DNA of 64,000 bases from Anaerobacterium chartisolvens (GTDB lineage Bacteria; Bacillota; Clostridia; Acetivibrionales; DSM-27016). The stretch is from the NCBI RefSeq assembly GCF_003337415.1, contig NZ_QPJT01000010.1, forward strand, positions 111,809 to 175,808, given 5' to 3'. Shown in pieces: positions 48,504 to 55,400 of the stretch. Both the position numbers and the translations under genes were made by a program. The stretch's first letter is position 1, and each line of letters opens with the position of its first letter. The notes under the pieces were generated by a model. That model saw only the letters and a program-made list of their open reading frames with translations. It did not search any database and was not told the DNA's origin.

Positions 48504-48600
48504 ACAGTCTTCTATAAAAGCTTGCAACAAAAATGCTTTTTGCTCTAAGCAGTAACAGGGACAATATACTGTCACCTGTATCCTCAGGATTGTCCTCCAT
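48502..48600 (-). CDS. Possible 32-residue leader peptide upstream of the corC-like gene
   Basis: ATG 48600 to TAA 48502, reading an acidic start (MEDNPEDTGDS) then SLLLLRAKSIFVASFYRRL. GGGGGTGGG lies upstream at reasonable distance, and an in-frame GTG at 48612 is possible. The transition from acidic to hydrophobic and basic residues, and a terminator-like hairpin right after it, suggest a real small peptide or an attenuation leader. No family is recognised. Confidence 0.4.
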   Translation of the reverse strand: MEDNPEDTGDSILSLLLLRAKSIFVASFYRRL

Positions 48601-48749
48601 TTTGCTTCCCACCCCCACAGACTTTTGATTATAATTTACTATATTGCCCGCACTAATGTCAAGTGAAGTGTTAAATGAATATAGTGTAAGGATATAATGC
48701 TTATATTTACCTCAAAATTTAAATATAAACCTGTTTTAAGGCGGTATTT

Positions 48750-48782
48750 ACAGGAAAACAGCGATTACCGATGTTTTCCTGT
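48750..48782 (-). terminator. Terminator of the cohesin/dockerin operon
   Basis: Perfect 10-bp stem CAGGAAAACA/TGTTTTCCTG with an 11-base loop, 20 bases after the cohesin-SLH gene. Confidence 0.65.
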
Positions 48783-48801
48783 AATATTCCTGAACGAACC
48801 G

Positions 48802-50637
48802 CTATATAAGGTCAGACTTCTTTAAAAGCCTTTCAACAATTATCGCTACCTCACAACGTGTTATTTTGTCTTCCGGCGCAATAAGCTTTCCGATTTTACC
48901 GTTTATAATACCCGTCTTTATGCACGCCGCTATAGATTCTCTGGCCCACGCCGCCGTGTCCTCCATATCCTTATACTCATTAAGCAAATCTTCAGCCTCT
49001 CCTGCTTTCAGATCCGCACTTAGGCCTGTAATACTCATAGCTCTGGATAAAATAATCATAGCCTGCCCTCTGGTTATTTTATCCTCGGGACCGAATTTCC
49101 CATTCCCATAGCCCCCGATTATACCGTATTCACATGCCGTATTAATATAGCCGGCATACCACTGGGTTTCCTTTACGTCATTGAAGATATTTTCTCCCTG
49201 CTTGGGCTCAAGCCCCAACGCTCTTATCATAACTGCCGCAAATTCAGCTCTGGTAATGCTATCTGAGGGGTTAAATATTCCGTTCTCATTTTCAACCATT
49301 ATAAGTCTTGCTCCCATATTGTTCACAGCGCTCTTTGCCCAATGGTTCTTTACATCCTTAAACTCATAAGGGTTCCAAACCGCTGAATATATGCTGTTCG
49401 TAAGGCTTGAAATTTTGGCATAGTACCTTCCGTCAATAAAGACAACCTTTGTCGGAACATGCCTTATAGTACCATTGGCGCCAACCACAACGCCGGTTGT
49501 TATTTTATGGGGGTCAGTACCCTCAGGTATTGCAAGCAGCCTTTCTACATATGTATTAAACCTCTCTGTCACCACAGTTTTATCCTCGAATGTTGCCTTA
49601 ACTATAAAGCTTATAGGCGGAACGGTAACTGTAAGTCCGTCCTTTTTTGCGGAATCCTTAAGAAGCCTGCCTCCCTGTTCTAAATCCTTTGATATTTCTA
49701 TATGAACTTTAATCTCCTGCATTCTTTTATTATTGCCTATTGCGTTTGCCAGCTCATCAATATTGATTTCCGAAACCGGCAGGTTATATACGGCATCTCC
49801 TGTGTCTATTTTCAATATTGTCTCTCTGAGCTCCATAAGCTTTGCCATGTCTCCATAAAATTCCGTAATAACTGTACCTGAGCCTGTTCTGACGGGAATA
49901 GCTATTACAGCCTTGCTTTTGACATTTTGAAGCTTTTCCTTAAGCTTTTCAGACTCGAGAGTGACTGTTGCAACTGTTTTCCCCCCGTCTTCTCTTGTTG
50001 ACATTACGGCAAAGCTCTCTTGACTCTCTCCGTCAATAATAATTTCCATACTGCCATCCCTTTCAGGAGCAGGAGTGCCGGCAGCCGGAGTTTCCGGTTT
50101 CCCGCCGCTTGGGGTTTGCCCTTGTGTGCTGCCCTTCTTCACAATATTTATAATTGAATTCCGGGAATCTGTCGGTATCTGTTCCAAAGCATCATTGCAT
50201 GCAAAAACATAGTCCGCCTTAACTACAGTCTGTCCTATGGCCGCGGCATCCTTAACCTTAAACCTCATGGAGAATAAAGTTATTCCGCCCTTTGCTTCGA
50301 TCCCTTTTGATGCGGCAGCCGAAAATTTCAAATAGGATTTTTCTTTAATTACATTACTGTCATATGTGAATTTGTTTAAAGCCTCTCCTATGGTTATGTC
50401 CTTATTTTCTATGTCAAGGATTTTGCTGTCATACGCTATAGTGCACTGTATTCCCGCAATTCCCTCAGGGTTGTCTAAAATTACATTTACCGTAATCGAA
50501 TCTCCGGGATACGAGCTGCCCCCCGTCAGTGTAACAACCCTGCTTTCCTGCGCGGACGCCAAAATTCCACTGCATAATATTGCTGCAAATAAGAGCATCC
50601 CAAGTAATATTTTTTTATTTTTAATTAAGCTATACAT
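48802..50637 (-). CDS. Cohesin plus SLH-domain cell-surface anchoring protein
   Basis: 611 residues: signal peptide (cleavage near LASAQ), a cohesin-type beta sandwich (about 33-167: VVTLTGGSSYPGDSITVNVIL, GIAGIQCTIAYDSKILDI, TLFSMRFKVKD), a Pro/Thr/Gly linker, a middle region of unknown fold (about 195-415), and three S-layer-homology modules starting near 424, 483 and 555 (VKNHWAKSAV, ITRAEFAAVMIRALG, YGNGKFGPEDKITRGQAM, ITRCEVAIIVERLL). SLH modules hold the protein to the wall; the cohesin should dock the dockerin proteins encoded by the two upstream genes (53 bases away). The layout resembles clostridial OlpA-type anchors. AAGGAG precedes the ATG. Confidence 0.9.
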   Translation of the reverse strand: MYSLIKNKKILLGMLLFAAILCSGILASAQESRVVTLTGGSSYPGDSITVNVILDNPEGIAGIQCTIAYDSKILDIENKDITIGEALNKFTYDSNVIKEKSYLKFSAAASKGIEAKGGITLFSMRFKVKDAAAIGQTVVKADYVFACNDALEQIPTDSRNSIINIVKKGSTQGQTPSGGKPETPAAGTPAPERDGSMEIIIDGESQESFAVMSTREDGGKTVATVTLESEKLKEKLQNVKSKAVIAIPVRTGSGTVITEFYGDMAKLMELRETILKIDTGDAVYNLPVSEINIDELANAIGNNKRMQEIKVHIEISKDLEQGGRLLKDSAKKDGLTVTVPPISFIVKATFEDKTVVTERFNTYVERLLAIPEGTDPHKITTGVVVGANGTIRHVPTKVVFIDGRYYAKISSLTNSIYSAVWNPYEFKDVKNHWAKSAVNNMGARLIMVENENGIFNPSDSITRAEFAAVMIRALGLEPKQGENIFNDVKETQWYAGYINTACEYGIIGGYGNGKFGPEDKITRGQAMIILSRAMSITGLSADLKAGEAEDLLNEYKDMEDTAAWARESIAACIKTGIINGKIGKLIAPEDKITRCEVAIIVERLLKKSDLI

Positions 50638-50690
50638 AATTTATCTCCTTGAAAAACATAATGATTTGCTGATCTCTCAATGCTTAATCC

Positions 50691-52379
50691 CTAATGCTTA
50701 ATATCTATAGAATAATCTAAAATTAATTTTACGTCCGCAGTATTAATCCCGTTTGAATTATTATAGTCCCCCGCAGACTTTTGCTGGAAGTCCAATTTAA
50801 CCAATCCCGCAGTATATTGAAGCAGCAGCAGTGCATCCTTGTGGTCTAAAGCCCCATCTCTTGTTACATCCCCTGCTGCTATAGCCGTATTGCATCCATT
50901 ATCCCCAAATACGCCTATCCCTTGGGCTTCCTTATTTTTAGGAGTTATTTTAACTCTTATGTCTTTACCTAAGTACTCTTTTTTTACCAGCAGTGTTCTT
51001 GACTGTTCTCCTTGAAGCAGCTTATAGTCAGCACTTTTTTTATCAGCTATATACCACTCAAATACCGTGTTCTCTTCAGGCCTGTTCAAAGGGTCGGAAT
51101 AGATGTATGAAGCTGTCAGCAGATGTCCCTCCACAGCTTCTCCCGAAAAGGCGGCACCCGAAACCGAAGGTATTCCGTATGTTCCGTTCAGCAGCCTTAC
51201 CAGAGAATTCAGTTCATGATTATCCCTCAAGTAGTTGTATGTATACATGCTGTAGCCGCTTACATTATTTGTATTTCTATTGATATTTACCTGCCTCTCA
51301 ATTTCGGAAACCCCGTACCAAGGGCTTGTAATGTCTGTATTGCCTGCCTTGTATGCTGCCTGTCCTATATAAAGCTTTACATTTGTACCCTGTGCCACAT
51401 CGGCCCACCAGTCCACCAGCTTTGCATAGTCTGCCGCCACATAGCCTATATTCCAGTATATCTGAGGCAAAATATAATCCAGATATCCTTTTTTTACCCA
51501 GCCTCTGGTATCCGCATACCCCTTGTAATAGGTCTGGCTTCCGTTTGTATCGCTTCCCAGAGAATTTGAAGACTTATTTGCCCAAATCCCTCCGGGGCTT
51601 ACACCGAAGCTCAGTCCCTTGTCTTTTTCATGAACCTTTCCGTAAATCCCGCTAATCAATAAGTCATTGTTGTTTCTTCTCCAATCGCCTATATCTGTAA
51701 ATCCGCTGCCATACTTCGCAAAGGCATCCTCATCATTAAAATCCCCTTCGGGGTAAAAGTAATCATCCATATGTATACCATCTACATCATAATTATCAAT
51801 AATTTCTTTTATCCCATCAATTATTAATTGTCTGGCTTCAGACTCGCCCGGATTGAAATATATCCTCCCGTCGGTGTGTGTAACAGTTAGTCCGGGCTGC
51901 AATAATGCAGGGCTGCTTTTATGCAGAAGACTGTTATCTGCAGGCGATGCCGTCACTCTATAGGGATTTACCCATGCATGAAGCTCAATACCTCTCTTAT
52001 GCGCCTCATCCACAAAAAAAGCAAGAGGGTCAAAGCCGTTATCCGGCGACTTGCCCTGTACCCCTGTAAGGTACTTCGACCAAGGGAAAATTTTAGATTT
52101 GTAAAAAGCATCCCCGCTTGGTCTTACCTGAAGAAACACAGCATTAAAACCCATATCCTTAGCATCGTCCAGCAGCTTTAATGCATCAGCTCTTAAAGCT
52201 TGGTCATCTGCCGTATAGCCGGATGAGGGGTAATCAATAGCATAAACCGTTGCTACCCACATGCCCCGGAACTCCTGCTGTGCGTATACTGCTAAAGCAG
52301 GGCTGCACACATTAATTACCGGAAATGCTAATAAAACCGTTAGTATTATTCTGTTAATAATTCTTTTACGCTCAGTCAT
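50691..52379 (-). CDS. Dockerin-tagged GHL10-family (YngK-like) glycoside hydrolase
   Basis: 562 residues: signal peptide (to about 33), GHL10/DUF187 barrel (about 36-395) with RGMWVATVYAIDYP, FNAVFLQVRPSGDAFY, HAWVNPYR and GIHMDDYFYP, an Ig-like module (about 400-500), and a C-terminal type I-like dockerin (about 502-562) with two calcium-binding segments, GDVTRDGALDHKDALLLLQ and GDYNNSNGINTADVKLILDY. GHL10 proteins are believed to act on wall or other glycans; the substrate here is unknown. The Ig-dockerin tail is very similar to that of the next upstream gene. It is the middle gene of a three-gene operon (gaps 83 and 53 bases). Confidence 0.9.
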   Translation of the reverse strand: MTERKRIINRIILTVLLAFPVINVCSPALAVYAQQEFRGMWVATVYAIDYPSSGYTADDQALRADALKLLDDAKDMGFNAVFLQVRPSGDAFYKSKIFPWSKYLTGVQGKSPDNGFDPLAFFVDEAHKRGIELHAWVNPYRVTASPADNSLLHKSSPALLQPGLTVTHTDGRIYFNPGESEARQLIIDGIKEIIDNYDVDGIHMDDYFYPEGDFNDEDAFAKYGSGFTDIGDWRRNNNDLLISGIYGKVHEKDKGLSFGVSPGGIWANKSSNSLGSDTNGSQTYYKGYADTRGWVKKGYLDYILPQIYWNIGYVAADYAKLVDWWADVAQGTNVKLYIGQAAYKAGNTDITSPWYGVSEIERQVNINRNTNNVSGYSMYTYNYLRDNHELNSLVRLLNGTYGIPSVSGAAFSGEAVEGHLLTASYIYSDPLNRPEENTVFEWYIADKKSADYKLLQGEQSRTLLVKKEYLGKDIRVKITPKNKEAQGIGVFGDNGCNTAIAAGDVTRDGALDHKDALLLLQYTAGLVKLDFQQKSAGDYNNSNGINTADVKLILDYSIDIKH

Positions 52380-52462
52380 TGACCCACCTCAACTAAAAAG
52401 TGCGCGGGCGAGGGCTTTATAATACAGTTCCTCACCCGTCACATATATTAATTCTTTATTAT

Positions 52463-55400
52463 TTAATCTTGAGACACACTTAAAACAGCCTTAAGCATAT
52501 AAATTACATCCTGAACATTTACCTGGCCATCGCTGTTAATATCTGCCGCAGCAGTCTGCTGCCGGTTCAGCACAACCTTTTCCACAGTGCTCTGGAGTAT
52601 GTGCAGCGCATCCTTGTAGTCAACCTTACCGTCCATCAGGACATCACCCCGAACAATAACGGTATTTCTTGAGTTATCTCCCTGTACAGGCTGCCCTGAG
52701 GCTTTTGCATTTCTGACTGTCACCTCAACTCTGATATCTTTTCCTGCATACTCAGGCTTGACAAGCAATGTATTTCCCGTCTCATTTTCGATAGGCTCAA
52801 AAGAGTTCTTTCCAGTCTCTGAAATAAGCCACCTGAACGAGGTTCCTTCCTCAGGAACAGATTTTGCGTCTCTATAGGTATATTTTGCCGTCAAGGTTTG
52901 TCCGACAACAGCTTCTCCCGTAAAGGAAACATCAAGAGCTTCCGGTATTGAGGCTTCTCCGGGAATTACCAGCACACTTCCGTCCTGCCTAAATACAGCC
53001 AGATCCTCTTTATCGGTGTTGCAAGCCTCGGCACTTAATATGCTTATAGGCAATTCCATCTGGGTATCTATATCGCTATTTACATCAAAGGTTATTCTGG
53101 CTGCTTCCAATTGCTGCTTTGTAATGCCCTCAGAGCTTAAAACAGCAAAATATATCTCTCCGGGTATATCGGCATTTACAGCGCTGACCTCCATCTCTTC
53201 TGAAAATTCTATTTTTTTATAGGTCAGCTTTGAAGAATCATAGCCCAGCTTAATTCTAGCACCCCCGAAATCTTCAAGATCCGTAAGCTTAACTCCCACC
53301 TCCACGCTTCCTCCTGAAGATGCAGTAGCATGGCCTGCCTCTACCGTTATACCTTTTTCGATTGTAAATGAATCCACCTCTGTTCCGTCAGGTCTTAACG
53401 CTTTAATAGTGATTGAGTCTTTACCTGCACTTCCCGTTATATAGATAGGTTTTTCTTCATTTGCAAACACTGCAAAGGTGCCGTCATTTACTCCCTTATA
53501 GTACTTTATCCCTGTAGAGCCCGCAATAATGTAAGTAGTTCCCGGACGGCTTTCTTTGCCGCCCTTTAGCTGCAGGGTTCTCCCGTACGAATGGTCATGT
53601 CCTGAGAATACCAAGTCAATTCCAAGCTCGTCCATAACAGCAGGCAGCACTTCCTTGAAGAGTCCGTTTCCGCCTTCAGGGTTTGAGTAGTATACAGGCT
53701 GGTGGGTTACAAGCATCTTCCACTTCTTGTCTGTCTTTGCAATGTCTGCCCTCAGCCATTCCAGTTGAGCCTCCAGCAAGTCCCGATCCGTAGTAAAGCT
53801 TATAACGGCGGCATATACATTCCCATACTCCGTCGAATAGCAAGCTCCAAGGTTTTCTGCAGGACCGTTTAATGGAGTATTATAGTATGTTCTTGCAATA
53901 AATCCGTCCTCATCTCCCATATACTCATGATTTCCCAATACCGCTATTAAATCGGCATCGGAGGAACCGGCATAGGACTCAAGTGCGCCGGACACTGCAT
54001 CCAACTGGTTAAATCTGCTGGCATCGTCTATAATGTCTCCCACATGCATTGAAAAATCGTAATTTATCCCTGTATTCTCAAGTGCGTCAAGTACAGAAAG
54101 CAGATTGGCAGTATCGGATGTCTGGGTGTCACCAAGCACAAAGAAGTTTGTATCGGCTCCATCCTGAGCTGTGCTGAACTCTCTTACATCAGACCAGCTT
54201 ACCCCGTCACCCACCCTGAACGAATACACCGCGCCTGCAGTCAGTCCTTTTGCAACGGCACTGTTAAGCCTTACAATACCATTGCTGTTTATATCGCTTT
54301 CTCCGGCAAAGCTTGCTTCATTAAATTTACCGGTGACATTTGCAAATGCAGCCTCTCCCTGAGCTTCATAGTCAGACTTCAGAGCTATCTGCATAATTGC
54401 GGCATTCTGGGAGGTCAAAGGATTGGACATCCATGTTATATTCTTACTGGTTGAGGAATTTTCAACGGCAACCGCAAGAATATTGCTGGGGATGTTATCC
54501 TTAAAAGGCTTAAAAGACTGAGTGCTTACAGTGAAGGAAATCAGTCCGTCCTTCTCCGCATATACCTCTATTCCCTTTACAGCGTCTGTCATTGCCGTAC
54601 CGGCTGCAATTCCATCCGGGCCGGTTACCCCAAGATCAAGCACAGTGCCTCCCGTTCTCACTTTCACTGCCGCTCCCTCTACAGGATTCCCGCTTCTGTC
54701 TTTTACCAGCACCCTGCCTTCTCTTCCTACTAATGCATCCTTTATTTCCACGGTATAATCAGCCGTAATGTCCACGCTTTCAGGCATTGCACCGAAGGAT
54801 GCCCCATAGCTTCCCTTATCCGAATTGTATTTTATATCACTGTACTCCAGACTGTAGTTCAGCTTCTGTGACGGAAGGGTAGCAGCAGGAACGCTTATGT
54901 TGGCAGTTGCCAGTATCTCCTCAGAGGTATTCACAGAGCTGTTGCTGATGTTTAATGTAAGTATTCCTTTTTTATTATCGTACTGGCTTGTGCTGCCGGA
55001 ATCTCCGGGACCGAAATCCACACTTTGCACCGGAAAATCCTTTCCGATTTTAATTTTGGCAATAACCTCTTTTATGTCCGCGGGATTATTTGTTTTTATA
55101 TTTATTTTATATATCCCTCCCAGAGGTGCGCCCTCCGTGTTTGGAGAATCCATTGAAACAGTTGTGCCTGTTCCTGTATTTATAGTAAAATAAGCGGTTT
55201 TCTTAGTTTCATTCCCGAAGTTGTCCTGTACAACAACATCTGCTCTATGCAGACCGTCGGGAAGACTGAAGCCGGATATCGAAACGGTATTTAGACCCTT
55301 ATTAAGCGCGTATATTCCCTCTGCATGAGTATAGTCCTTTCCGTCAACATACATGTTAATCCTGTCATAGTTCATGCCGGTGGCATATTTATCCGACAGA

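Noticed and set aside
48598..48801. M-box or other metal riboswitch ahead of the corC-like gene
   Set aside because: I searched the leader for M-box and manganese-riboswitch core motifs and saw none; only the small frame and hairpin are supported.
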